A program made the position numbers and the translations under genes. Of a DNA stretch of 64,000 nt, positions 12,596-23,476 are shown piece by piece. A model generated the notes under the pieces. It was not told the DNA's origin. It searched no databases and saw only the letters and a list, made by a program, of their open reading frames with translations. Within the stretch, counting starts at the first letter, position 1. Every line of letters starts with the position of its first letter. This stretch comes from Anniella stebbinsi (Eukaryota > Chordata > Lepidosauria > Squamata > Anniellidae). The stretch is from contig JARDYH010000003.1 of NCBI GenBank assembly GCA_029215795.1, positions 101,898,609 through 101,962,608 of the forward strand, in the 5' to 3' direction.

Positions 12596-12682
<87 letters not shown>
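12595..12682. repeat. (CTAT)n followed by (CT)n microsatellite
   Basis: About 12 CTAT units to 12645, a short interruption, then about 16 CT units. The apparent 'LSIYLSIYLS' open frames are products of this repeat. Confidence 0.95.
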
Positions 12683-12687
<5 letters not shown>

Positions 12688-12745
12688 CTTATTTTGATCA
12701 ACTGGAGTTCTCCAAGCAGCTTTATAAAATACAAAGTGAAACAGA

Positions 12746-13084
12746 GGCTGCCTCTACAAGAGAGGTTTAATGCTCTTTCAAGGCGCTTAAAATTTTTTAC
12801 CTCTACAAGAACAGAGCGCAAATCGGGCGTAGAGGCGCATTATCTCTCCGATTATGCGCATTATCGAATGCGCATTAAACAGCGAGTTTTATTTTGCTCC
12901 GGCCATTAAAGCGCATTTTGCCTATGTGAACAAGCGCTTATGCGCATTAACTACTTGTAAAGTGCATTTTGGTCATCCCTTAATGCGCTTCGCTGCCTCT
13001 CACCGCCTCTCGTGCAGAGGTATTAGGCGTAAATGCGCATAATCGCCTAACCAGGCGCAAAAGCGAATCCTTGTAGAGGGGACC
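12746..13084 (+). mobile_element. CpG-rich 3-bp-TSD MITE, copy 2
   Basis: Termini GGCTGCCTCTACAAGAG and CCTTGTAGAGGGGACC; exact 3-bp target duplication AGA (12743-12745 and 13085-13087). Interior with GCGCATTATC, GCGAGTTTTATTTTGC, AAGCGCTTATGCGCATTA and TTAGGCGTAAATGCGCAT. 339 bp, no coding capacity. Confidence 0.9.
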
Positions 13085-13263
13085 AGACCTTAACACAGAA
13101 CTTCAATCCTTCAAGATAAAATCCATAGTAATCATTCAAACTTCCTTGAGCCAAGCTAAAGTTTCCCTACATACGGTATTGTCCACAGTGGCCAGAAGAC
13201 AATGAGAAGAAGACAACTCAGAGCAGATATTATCTTCGTGTGCGTTTGTGGATTCACGTAGTG

Positions 13264-13317
13264 CAGGGGTGGGGAAGTTGTGGCCTGCCAAATATTTTGG
13301 CCTACAGCTCACATGAT
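13264..13317 (+). repeat. Dispersed repeat, left part, split by a MITE
   Basis: 'GCAGGGGTGGGGAAGTTGTG' and 'CCTACAGCTCACATGAT' resemble a common reptile dispersed repeat. It resumes at 13637-13700 after the hAT MITE, so the MITE is younger. Confidence 0.6.
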
Positions 13318-13636
13318 TAGGCTGATCATCTGAAAAGGAGGACAGGGCTCATGTAACTTTAACAGTTGTAGAGAAAAGGGAATTTCAGCCAGTGTAATTT
13401 GTATGCAATTAGTCCCTGGTGAAATTCCCTCTTCATCACAACAGTTAAAGTTGCAGGGGCCCTGCCTTCTTTGTATCTGGTCATTCTAGTATAGTGCCTG
13501 TAACTTTAACTGTTGTGATGAAGAGGGAATATCACCAGGAACTAATTGCATACAAATGATACCTACTGAAATTCCCTTTTCTCTACAACTGTTAAAGATA
13601 CATGAGCCCTGTCCTCCTTTTCATATGGTCAGCCTA
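13318..13636. mobile_element. hAT MITE, TAGGCTGACC family
   Basis: Termini TAGGCTGATCATCTG and CATATGGTCAGCCTA; exact 8-bp target duplication CACATGAT (13310-13317, 13637-13644). The whole 319 bp is close to a palindrome: 'GGACAGGGCTCATGTAAC' on the left is mirrored by 'ACATGAGCCCTGTCC' on the right, with further nested inverted blocks. Same family as 24510-24828 and 46528-46847. Confidence 0.9.
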
Positions 13637-13644
13637 CACATGAT

Positions 13645-14130
13645 GACAGGGCGAGCATCGTCAGTCAGCACCATGGGGTAGCTGCTGAGGGCCCACACCA
13701 TTAAAAGATCCACCGCTGCCCAACCGCCAGCCCTGACCTGCCAGTAGCCTCCTTCAGCTAGCCTTTTAGAACAAGGTGTGGGGACTCGGCTCCTCCCAGC
13801 CCTCTTGCTCTTACTGTTGACATCATCTGTGGTTCCTAGAAAACAGCACCAGTCAGGGGAAAGAAGAGGAGTTGGCTGCACTGGGCGGGGAAGGGGGGAA
13901 GGGAGGCATGGTTGCAGCAGCCCGGGGATGCTTCAAAATGCCAATGTCCAGCTGGAAAAGACTCAGAGGAGACAAGGAGCTCAAAGGGTAGGTTGCTCAA
14001 GAGCTGCTGCATTGCTTTCTTTTGAAGGACACCAGTCTCCTCTTCTGTGCTGGGAGTGGGTGCTTGACAAAATTATCCCTTGAAGGGAATATGAGTCCCG
14101 TTGAGGGGGTCTGTGGTGAGGGACAGTGGT
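13645..14130. other. Repeat remainder, then no feature recognised
   Basis: The first 50 bp continue the repeat interrupted at 13318. The rest shows nothing I can name. Confidence 0.45.
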
Positions 14131-14218
14131 TGGATTCACACATCACGATAAGCCACCCTGAGAACAGGCACGGTGTGTTGGTTATTTGACCATTAACCCA
14201 TGATAGTGTCAACAGACG
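14131..14218. repeat. Short Harbinger-type MITE fragment
   Basis: Left 'GGTTGGATTCACACATCACG' and right 'CCATTAACCCATGATAGTGT' recall the terminal signature of the Harbinger-derived MITEs (GGATGACACnATAA, then an AACCCAT word). Short and diverged. Confidence 0.4.
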
Positions 14219-15542
14219 CTTTGGCACTCCAAGGGTTTTTGTGACTTGTTTCCAACTTACTCCTCCCAGCATGTATCCCCATGAGCCTTTGCTCCTTTGC
14301 TATATCAGCGGCCTTTTGACTATTGGTTCACTGATTTTTCTGGGTTTGTTGTACCTTTTCCCTACTGTCCCCCCTTGCCCCTTGTCAGCTACCTGCTATG
14401 GTATGGTTTGCATTGCACTTTGTATGGGGTCAGCGCACAGCTTGCTATGCCTGCCAAAGAAGTGGCTTTCATTCACTCTCCCTTTCACCATCCCCCCCCC
14501 CCCCCCGATCTACTCTCTGGCCCTTTCCACACCAGGCATTTTGCCTGGGATGGCCCCGGCTGGTCCCTGTGTGCCGATGGTGTGTATTAGGTACTTCCGG
14601 GATCTCCCTCCCTCCCTCCCTCCCTCCCTCCCTCTCTCTACACCCCTATGGTGTAGAAAGGGCCTTTGTCTGCTTGAGAAGTGGCTTTCATTCATGCATC
14701 TTCTTCTCCCCCATATTGCCACTGCCCAACTTTCCCCTTTCTATCTGTTATGTTATGTCCATCTTGGTATTCACTCGCACCCCACCCAGACTGGTTGATC
14801 TTCTTATCTAAGGGTCATTAATCTTCACCAGTAACAAAGCTTCCCCCCCTTATTTATCAGTTCCCCCAGAGCACAATATGTCCATTGCTTGGGACACTCA
14901 TTCCATTTTCCTCCCCTTTCCCCCAAACTTACTTCCATCTTATCACCCGCAGACTATACTTATGCTGCGATGAGATTCTCCCTTTCCTATCTGCATCCTA
15001 CAAAACAACCCTGATGCAGGTTTCCACTTCTAATAAAAACTTTATTGGTATACAGGCACATTTTTTGGCATCCTGAGAACACTCTCGTAGGGCCCTAGGC
15101 ACTAATATATACTACAGGGAGTAGGCAAAATTAGGCATATGTAGAATTCTGGCTGTGAAGTAACAGCAGCCAAGCCATTCCTATGAGGGTGGTGGTGGGG
15201 AAATAAACCAAGTAAGTGGCAGACTGATCGGGTGGTGTAATGGGGTACATGCTACAGAGTGAGTGAATGGGGAGGGGGAATATGCTTCTATGGGGTATTG
15301 CTTTACTTATTGCTTTACTTACAGAGGGGTATGCTACCAAGTGGGTGAAAGGAGGAGGGGGAATACTTTTTTAGGGTATTCTTACAAGTAACATAGCTAT
15401 TGTGCAGGTCAGGCACTTACATAATAGGCAGTCATTGAAAAGCAAAGTGCAGTACATACTGCCACAGTAGACGCATGGGTAAATGTCCCAGATCTACTCA
15501 GCAATAGCTGAGCTGATATCTAGAGCTTTGTGCCATGACATG
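14219..15542. other. Pyrimidine-rich sequence with short simple repeats
   Basis: Contains a C-run near 14492-14507 and (CCCT)n at about 14607-14635. Two sequence blocks around 14450 and 14660 are similar ('AGTGGCTTTCATTCA'), suggesting an old local duplication. No gene recognised. Confidence 0.6.
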
Positions 15543-15886
15543 GGTCCCCTCTACAAGAATTCGGTTTGACGCCTGGTTATCCGATTATGCACATCTTCTC
15601 GCAAGCGCTTTTACGGTAAATCACTATATGCGGGAGGCGGTTGAGCGCATAACTGGTTGCCTTACCGGTTGTATGAAACACGCTTTGAAGGTGTTTAATG
15701 CGGAGAATCGCTTGTTCACATGATCATAAGGCACTTTAACTGCTGCTGTAAATTAAAACTTGCTATTTAACGCGCATTTGATAATGCGCATAATTAGACA
15801 GAAAAAGCGCCTCAACTCCCGATTTGTAGAGGTAAAATTTTTAATGCACCTTGAAAGAGTTTTAAATCGCTCTTGTAGAGGCACCC
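15543..15886 (-). mobile_element. CpG-rich 3-bp-TSD MITE, copy 3, inverted
   Basis: Reverse orientation of the family: plus strand starts GGTCCCCTCTACAAGAATTC and ends CTCTTGTAGAGGCACCC. The flanks ATG (15540-15542) and ATG (15887-15889) are an exact 3-bp target duplication. It lies just downstream of the decayed Harbinger transposase. Confidence 0.9.
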
Positions 15887-15889
15887 ATG

Positions 15890-17000
15890 ATGGTCTCTTA
15901 GATTCAGAGGTGCAGAGTGGACTGATCTGGCATCTGTGCTGACTGTGTCATTCTCCGCCCTGGGTCCGGGCAGCTCAGGGTTGTCCTGCAGGAGAATATC
16001 ACCCCCTGGATTTGTAGAAGTTGTGGAGGATGCAGGAAGCAACAATGATGTGTGGTGCAAGTTTTTCCTCCACATCTAGAAGAATGTAAAGAGAGGACAA
16101 CATGCTTTTAGTCACCCAAAAGCTCGTTCTGCTGGGACTCTCACTCAGCTGTGATAACAGTCAGAAGTTTTTTGTTGTTGTTTTGGAGACTGGTAAGGTG
16201 CCCTGAGCCATGGTTGAAGCACAAAAGTCTGGTCTCCAAGGATGTGGAGGTCCACGGGGAGGCCATTCACCATGGCAGGGGGTCTGGTGAAGAAAGTGCC
16301 CATGGCAAGCTTATCTGCCAATGGGGAATTCCAGAAGATGGCAGTGTCATGGCTTATCCTGGAAAAACCTGTGTATGCATCCATAAACCTGCCCTTTGAG
16401 TCATCAACAGCCTGCAATACCATGCTCTAAACCATTTGTGGTTGTAAAACTCTTTACCCCTTCCTGGTGGAGCCAAAATCCATTCATGAGAAGAATCCAA
16501 CACACCCAGTGCCCAAGCGAAGCCTCGTTCATTGAAGCCTTGCATTTCCCCCCTCTCGTTGCCCACCTTGATGACATCTGAGAGGCACTGCTCATTCAGT
16601 ACACATACTGTTTCTCTGAAAATTTCACAGGCTGTGGAGTTCCCTACTCCAAAGATGGTTCTGAGTGTGAGGTACTCCAAAACTGAAAGCCAGTTTGTAC
16701 AGAGTCAGCCCCAGGTGGTTGGTTTTTTTTGTTTTTGTTTGTTTGTTTGTTTGTACTGGGACACTTTTTCGCATTGCAGTATCTGCTTTCTGAAGTACTA
16801 GACCAATTTCTCTCGCTATGATGTCAAAGGTTGCCCATGACATTCAGAAAGTGCCACCAAATCTTGCATCATCCCAGGCATCAAGGTCCAAACAACTTTT
16901 GTCCACAGGAGAGTCCATCATCATACACCAGTCTGCAGCAGCGGTGATTATGGTGTCTCTTTCTTGCTCCAGGGTTGCAGACATTTGCCAGCACTGCAGA
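15890..17000 (-). pseudogene. PIF/Harbinger transposase, decayed
   Basis: Minus-strand pieces, in coding order. 16625-16960: AWDDARFGG, then MSWATFDIIAREIGLVLQK and LTLYKLAFSFGVPHT. 16354-16680: IFGVGNSTACEIFRETVCVL. 16145-16423: VLQAVDDSKGRFMDAYTGFS, ISHDTAIFWNSPLADKLA and ILGDQTFVLQPWLRAPY, with the second catalytic Asp of the DDE nuclease in ILGDQ. Then, after a frame change, VPAERAFG with the catalytic Glu, followed at once by a stop, and ASCILHNF near 16050. A (GTTT)n run at 16727-16755 is inserted in the N-terminal part. The intact protein cuts and pastes DNA at 3-bp sites. Multiple stops and frameshifts make this copy dead. It is more diverged than the one at 51340. Confidence 0.85.
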
Positions 17001-17519
17001 TTGTCGTGGCTTCATCCACCTTTCTGGAAAAGGGTTCTTCCATATCTCAGTCCCTCCTCCCCTTCTCTCCCCTCCATCCCCTGTAGTGTACAGGTGCTGT
17101 TGACACACTTCAGAAACTGCTCCATGTTGCCTGCATCACAGCTGAAACAGGCCTAGGTCATTGTCATACTTCTCCATAGGGGCTTGTAGAGCTGTTTGCC
17201 TGGAGGCCACAATAGCTGATTGTTCTGCCCTTAACTCCCTCCTGGCCTTTTGTTTAGTAGGCATATGGTAAGGGAGCAGACAGGTATTGTGATGTTATAG
17301 CTTTAGAGACAGGAGGAGAGGAGCAGCAAGAGGAGGTAGGGGAAGGCTCCAGTATAGCAGCAGTGAGGGATGATTTGTTACATTTCTAGGGTGGGTGGGA
17401 AAGAGCTGATGATGGCGAGGGAGGCAAGTGAAAGGCATGGTTCCAGAAGTCTGCTTTTTGAAAAACATCCAGCTGTTGGAAACTGGATGGGGGGATTGGA
17501 ATAGATGATGAATACTCAT

Positions 17520-17770
17520 GAATGATAGCAACACCGTTTGGCGTGGTGTCCAAACCCAGTAAGCAGTGGGGGTGGCTTCATACTCACCCTACAACCCATA
17601 ATGTGCAGTAAGGGTTGTGGGGTGGGTATGAAGCCACGTGCCACATGCTGGGTTCAGCAACACACTAACCCGCACTTCAGCACCGGTAATGATGTAAACA
17701 GGCACACACATGGGGGCAGGGGTGAAGCCATGATGGGTTCATCCCCCCTGCCCCCCGCAATCATCTGAAC
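17520..17770. repeat. MITE-like inverted repeat
   Basis: 'GGTGTCCAAACCCAG' at about 17545 and internal inverted blocks ('GGGGTGGCTTCATACTCACC' against 'GGGTATGAAGCCACGTG'). The GTCCAAACCCAG word is also found at the right end of the MITE at 25090-25270. Boundaries uncertain. Confidence 0.45.
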
Positions 17771-17805
17771 TCTCTCACTATACCGTATACACTTTGATCT
17801 GTGCA

Positions 17806-17985
17806 GTTCAATCTTATGCATGTTTACTCAGAAGCAAATGCCAGTGTGTCCAATGTGGTGTCCATTCCCTGGTATGTTTCTTCATCATTGCAGAGTGAAC
17901 CTATACTCATTTACCTGCAAGTAAGTGTCACTGAACTCTCTGGACCTTACTTTTGAGTAGACATGTATAGGATTCCACTGTGAAT
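17806..17985. repeat. Dispersed repeat ('TACTCAGAAG' family)
   Basis: 'CTTATGCATGTTTACTCAGA' then about 80 bp later a similar block in reverse sense. Related blocks occur at 18880-18960, 21817-21900 and 59090-59150. Unclassified short repeat. Confidence 0.5.
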
Positions 17986-18147
17986 CTAAAACAGCTTGTA
18001 CAAATACAGCATAATCAATGCAGTAATACAAACTGGTACTTTGGTCCACACTTTTGTTTAGGACCTGGACCAGCTCCCTCTTCCCTTCCTCTACCACCCC
18101 CCAAGCCCGCAAAGTACTGCTGCACCAGGACTTCCCTTTGTTATGCG

Positions 18148-18307
18148 TCTTCCTCCCTTAGAGCCACGATTTGGAGGTAAGATGGGGGCTCTCTGTTCCT
18201 ATTGCTTTGTGGCCGTAAAGGGCCATTTCCCTAGTGTGTGACCATAGTTCTATGAAAAAGAGAGGGCCCCCATCTTACCTTCAAATCATGGCTCTAAGGG
18301 AGGAAGA
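18148..18307. repeat. Hairpin: inverted repeat with 47-bp arms
   Basis: 'TCTTCCTCCCTTAGAGCC' at 18148 pairs with 'GGCTCTAAGGGAGGAAGA' ending at 18307; the arms continue with few mismatches to 18194 and 18260, leaving a loop of about 65 bp. Possibly the core of an unrecognised MITE. Confidence 0.75.
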
Positions 18308-18879
18308 TATATGGCAAAGGTAAGTCTCAGCAGCCACAACGGATTTGGGGGGTGGCCGGGCAGGGAGAGGAGAAGGTAGGTAGGTGTCCAATGAATCCAA
18401 TGGACTCACAGTCAGCCTCGTGCAGGCTTTCCTGGGCAGTGGGAGCAGCCCAGCACCATCACAAATTGGCCTGAGGCAGCCTTTGGCCTACAGAACCAAT
18501 CTGCTTTGCCTTGGGTTGCATCAGGCTGACCCAGTAGTGCCTCATATTTGGGCCAAGGCAGGCCAAATTGATCTGTCTCAACTCGGATTCAGGGCTTCCG
18601 CTTGCGGCGGTGCACAGACCTACTGTTAGTATATATGGCATATTCCTCCAAATCCCATTTTATATTTATAAGATGAGGAAGAGGCAGTGTAAAGGGGGTC
18701 CAATGATACTCTGTTGTCCAGGGGTCCACAAAACCTGGAGCCAGCTCTGAGGGAGATAAGATTTATAGGCCAGCACATGTGAAGTGGGACAAGTTGCTCA
18801 ATCATGACCTAGTTCCTGAAAATCTTGCAGGTTTCTGAGCAATAATAATGTTGCAAAGGAAAGTTGTTTTATCTCTCTA
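18308..18879. other. No feature recognised
   Basis: About 570 bp without recognisable signature. Confidence 0.5.
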
Positions 18880-18960
18880 TCCTAAGCATTTCTTCTGAGA
18901 AGTAGGTCTGATTGATTTCAGTAACTTCTGGGAAACTGTGTTTAGGATTGTTGACTCTAG

Positions 18961-19107
18961 GCTGGTCCGCAAGATCACCGCAGCCCACCATGGCTTATTT
19001 AAACCCTGGGGGGTTGCAGTGCATGCTGGTGTCTATTTTGTTGGGTTGTTTGAGGGTTAAACAACCCTCAAATAACCCATTGTCGGTTGAGATGATCATG
19101 CAAACCA
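18961..19107. mobile_element. Short MITE, GGTTTGC-ATCA ends
   Basis: Left GGTCCGCAAGATCACCGC and right GATGATCATGCAAACC are imperfect inverted repeats. Interior has 'CATGGCTTATTTAAACC' and 'GGTTAAACAACCCTCAAATA'. Left end matches the right end of 61-395 in reverse. Confidence 0.55.
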
Positions 19108-19397
19108 ATGTCGTAGTGTCAAGCAGTAAGGCCGTAGACATGAAGGGGCAATCACATTTCTTTGTTCATTAGCTTCCCCTGATTGCATATAAAGTGAATG
19201 ATGAGGGAGGTGTCTGGTTTTCATAGCAAAAGATTGCATGGGTGAGGGGAATCCTTCAGGAGGTACCAACTGTGGCATGCTTTAGGTGCCTTTTCACTCA
19301 GGCCTTCCATAGCTGATTGTGGGGCCCATGTTTTTAGTTGTTCATTTTCTGGTTTTAAAGTGAGGATGCTTTGTATTTAGTTTTGTATTGGAACCCC

Positions 19398-19690
19398 CTT
19401 GGAGTTATCTTTCAGATATCAGGGGAAAGCTCTGCATTCCAGTGGTGGGTGGGGCTGAAAGCAAAATGGAGTGGGGGGCCAAAGTGTTGGGGCAAAATAG
19501 CAGCATATCGTAGCTTTCAACTCTTACTGCTGGTAGTGAAGCCTTAGGAGCAGCATTTCCACCTTTTAGAATGGGGGGGGGGGAATGAACAAAACCGGAA
19601 ACCCACTAAACAATCAGTGGTTGGGGGAAGTGGTTGGGGCCAGAGGGAAGGGGAGGCAGCCACCTGGGGAATCCCAGGTTTGGTCCACAG
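19398..19690 (+). repeat. Unclassified dispersed repeat, copy 1 of 2
   Basis: Shares 'TGCATTCCAG', 'GTGGGTGGGGCTGAAAGCAA', 'AAGCCTTAGGAGC' and 'CCTTTTAGAATGGG' in the same order with 22693-23010. No open frame. Confidence 0.6.
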
Positions 19691-21170
19691 GCAGGTCTAA
19701 GCCTGCCTGCACCTCTCTTGTAAAGGGAAGGTTTCATTCATTAAAATAGCCCTCTTGCAGTGATGTGCTACAAAGTATGTAGCTCTATGTGTGATCAGTT
19801 ACGGTATGGAGTGGTTCAGTAGTACTTTCATCATTAAAAGCCTCCGATGAACACAGTTAGATGCACTTAATGCCCATTGATTTCAGCCAGCTTAAGTGTT
19901 TCTAATTGCATTAGAATGTAGCTATTATATTTTAGATTCTGCTTCCTCCATGTGAAAAGTGGGAATGATGTCCATGATGAACTTTCATTTAACGTTGAGA
20001 TATGGCCAGAGGGTACATATATGTTCATAACTGTGTAGAGAATAAGATCACAGTTGGTTTGGCTTAAGGCACGGATTGACGTATATGCTTGATGTGTGGG
20101 GGAATTGACCCTAAGTTTAAATAGTATCCAAAGACAAATGAGATTCAGAATCTTTATGCTACCTTGATGGGTCTCCAATCGTGGGAAGAGTTCTACTCAT
20201 ATTTAAGTTCTACCAGTTGCTGTGACCCGGTCCACTAACGTTTCCCCCCACTGACATACAACAATTTATCCAACCCACCAACCTCTTATTTACCTTTTAT
20301 CTTCTTATTTCTCATTCCCTAACTTCCTACTTATCCAGATAAAAACAGAATTTTCAGTAATCTGCAAAGGCCTAAAGCTGTAGCAATGGGGACATAATGT
20401 CATCACTTTCTCATTGTAGGTGTGCCTTCCAGCTTTGAGCTGTGAACATTTGGCTTTCCCTGTGTTTGCATCCAGGCTTCATGCAGTCAGCAAGCAGACA
20501 CATTTAAGTTCCAATTTGTTGTTTGTTAGAGCAGAGCACCTTCATTGTTCCCACTGTGTATTGCAGCCAAGTTGAAAATGAAACCTTGAATTGTCCAAAG
20601 GTTTGGCCTCTGATGGTCCTGAGCACCCTTTATCTTTGGAGGTTGCATTCTGTGTGACACAAATATGGACTGTGTTTCAACATGAGATATGCTTGCATTG
20701 CGCTTCTTTATATTTGGGTATAGAATACAATGGTAGCTGCTACATTTGTAGTAGCTGAAGCCTATGGGGAGATTGACAATATATATTCAACTCGTGTTTT
20801 CATTCAGGGAGACATATGTCACCAGTGCAGCAGATGGCACAATATTCTAGGGTTCAGAGAAATAGAACCAAACTTCGTAAATATTGCGGCCAAAGCATAC
20901 TTAGGTATGATAGCAGCACCTGTGCATACTCATATTTTGTGGCAAACTATTAAAAAAGTATAGAAAGCTAAACTGTCATTTTGCAATCTTTCAATATTAC
21001 ATATACATGTGTTTATATGTAAATCACTCAGATGTGTAAAAATGCCAGATAAATATTACAATCAATAAAAATACAGATCAGGTGATTTAAAATGGAATGC
21101 TTAAAAAGGACTATAATGGAACTGCTACAAATGAAAGTCACTCAAGGAAAAGTTTTTGATATAAAAATGC
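19691..21170. other. No feature recognised
   Basis: About 1.5 kb of AT-rich single-copy-looking sequence. Confidence 0.5.
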
Positions 21171-21250
21171 TTTCACCTGCCAGTGGAAATAATGCATGGA
21201 CATTGGCAGACAGACCTTCATTGGTGGGAAGTTCCAGAAAATAGGGGGCC
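21171..21250. repeat. Possible LINE-derived fragment
   Basis: 'GTGGGAAGTTCCAGAAAATA' and 'CCACCATGGAGAATGCCCT' recall a reptile LINE-associated dispersed repeat. Weak. Confidence 0.3.
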
Positions 21251-22692
21251 ACCATGGAGAATGCCCTACTCCATGCAACATAGTTTCCCAATCTTCCCGT
21301 CAGAATAGAAATCTATGGACCAGGTGACAAATACAGAAAAAGCACAAAACAATACCCAGCTGTGCACATGGGGAAGTCTTCTGCTGCAGCACACCATTCA
21401 CATACTGCCACCAGCTGTCTGCCAGGCACAATGCAACAGGCCTGGGCCATTCCTGAGAATGGGAAGCCCCCAGATATACTTATCCCTTCCCCGCCCTCTT
21501 ATAGGCTACTCACATGAACCAAGATGAATATGGTGAGCTTTGGGTGTTTTCTAAATGAGCTATTTATAACATGCTTGTGTCTGGCACTAGTGGAAGTTTC
21601 CAGGTCAATTTAATGATGCTGTGCTCAACCAGGAGGTCTCCCGTAGTCTCCCCCCCCCAACAATTCCATTTTAAAATACATCACAAATAGACTGGAATAA
21701 ACCCCCAATGACATGAAATTGGCATCGTGTAAAGCTGGCATTACGCTATGAATCTGCCGAGGAAGGACTCTGAATGGAGGGAGAAGAGGGTAAAATGCCT
21801 CCCTGCAACAAAGTTGTGTTCAATGGGGCTTACTCCCAAGTAAGTGTGACGAGGGTTGTGAACATACAGCAAAATCTTACTTCTACTCAGAAATAAGTCC
21901 TGGCTTTCCTGTGGGCTGTGGGGAAACAGGCAAGAAACACCCCCCTCTTTTGCACAGATGCCAGGGAGGGAAGAAGGTGCTCCCTCGACTCAACAGTGTC
22001 TGCTGTTTAAAGGAGCCCCAGAAACAGCAGCAGGGCCTTCCCTCACCCTTCTCCTCCTGTCTAATCCAATTCGTATCAATTTGTATCAATCCTGCCAAAG
22101 AAACAGGAAGCACAACAGCTCCAGATAAACAACAGGATTTCCCTTAATGGAGAGAAGCTCTTGGAGACCTGGGCAGGAAGAACAGGCTGTTGGATAACTG
22201 TATGCGAGGCCCAGAAGGTCCTCACACTGTCAGGAATGATTGGGTGCACTGCATTGCACTGCATGCAGCCAAGTGGCAGCATGCGCTTGTGAGGACGAGA
22301 GGCCTCTGTTGAGGATCTCTGCTGTACACATGGGAGGAGATGCATCGTGCCTGTTGCCTTTCATACAAAGCTTTTACAATTGTTAGGCACATAGTAGCAT
22401 AGCAACATGTAATGGAGAAACTACACAGGGGTGGTGTGGATCATGGCTACTCCCTGTGCCAGTGCTGATAGCTTTCAGGACAGATTGGCTCTGGTGTGGG
22501 GAATAGCCACGGGCAGGGAAGGACTGTATATCTACATGGAAAGAATGCAAGGAGCCACCAGCACTGCAGTGCCATCAAAATATTCTTTTTTGTTTCCTTG
22601 CAGCCAAGCTATCTAAATGTGTGTCCTTAGGAATTTGTCTTCACCATTACTTGGCTTAAAAGATCAGAAGCACCTCACCTCATCACACAGGC
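21251..22692. other. No gene; short dispersed repeat near 21817-21900
   Basis: Only 'TTCAATGGGGCTTACTCCCA' at about 21822, of the family noted at 17806, is recognised. The rest has no signature. Confidence 0.45.
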
Positions 22693-23010
22693 TTTAAAGC
22701 TGGGGTGCTGGACCTCTTTCAGCCCGAGGGCTTAAATTCCATTTCGGAAAGGCTCTCAGGGTGGGGGTGGGGGATGCATTCCAGGGGTGGGTGAGCTGAA
22801 GGCAAAGTGGGTGGGGCCAACACGGAGCCATGTACTTACTGTAACTTAAACTTTTTTACTGCTGGACACTAAGCCTTAGGAGCCGCACTTCAACCTTTTA
22901 GAATGGGACAAAGCTGCACTCAAGCTTGGAAACCATCAAACCATTGGTAGTTGTGGGGATGGGAAGGCAGGGGAAGGGGGCGTGGCCATCTAGGGAAGAC
23001 CAGATTGGGA
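22693..23010 (+). repeat. Unclassified dispersed repeat, copy 2 of 2
   Basis: Same family as 19398-19690, with the same ordered blocks. It is interrupted or ended by the MITE inserted at 23011. Confidence 0.6.
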
Positions 23011-23476
23011 GGGCTCCTCTTGACAACATTGGGAGCTGACATTGGAAGCGCTGCGCCTTGGCACCTCCTGGCAGCTCCCACGTCACGTGGCGAATCGACG
23101 CCTCTAGGCGTGACGGGGGCTTTTCCTGGCGCCAGCCGCGCCGCTGCTCATGGCGCAGCGCCAGCTGGGGGGGTGGCTGGGAGCATTGGCTCCCCTGCTC
23201 TCTGGTAAGTGATTAATTTTTTTTTTAACAGAATGGGGGGGGAGGGAGGACACCCCCTTTCCCTGGGCTGTCTGCTCCGACTTTTTAAAAAATCGCACTA
23301 AATGGCGACTTTTTAAAAGTCGGAGCAAAGGCATTTGCGTCAATATGCCTTCGCCCTGGCGGCTTTGGCATGTAAAGGAAGATGAGGCCAGTGTGAAGTC
23401 ATATTGACTGCTTGTTTAGAGGCTTCCCTGTCAGCACGAAGTCAATGAGGCAGAAACCTCTCGTTTAGAGGCACCC
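23011..23476. mobile_element. MITE with termini of the CpG-rich 3-bp-TSD family, different interior
   Basis: Left end GGGCTCCTCT; right end, reversed, GGGTGCCTCTAAACGAGAGG, close to GGGTGCCTCTACAAGAG of copy 1. Exact flanking GGA duplication (23008-23010, 23477-23479). The interior is GC-rich in its left half (GGCGCAGCGCCAG) and has a hairpin around 'GACTTTTTAAAA' at about 23278-23325. 466 bp; no coding capacity. Confidence 0.7.

Noticed and set aside
12433..12909. Open frame of 158 codons crossing the microsatellite
   Set aside because: Its 'IYLSIYLS' core is the translation of (CTAT)n, and it ends in a MITE.
12746..13084. GCGCAT-rich repeat as bacterial DNA, an integron-type site or a CRISPR array
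   Set aside because: Six dispersed copies have inverted ends and 3-bp duplications, one inside a vertebrate LINE; there are no regularly spaced repeats. It is a MITE.
14241..14798. Open frame of 185 codons
   Set aside because: Runs through C-runs and (CCCT)n; hydrophobic, low-complexity translation without family resemblance.
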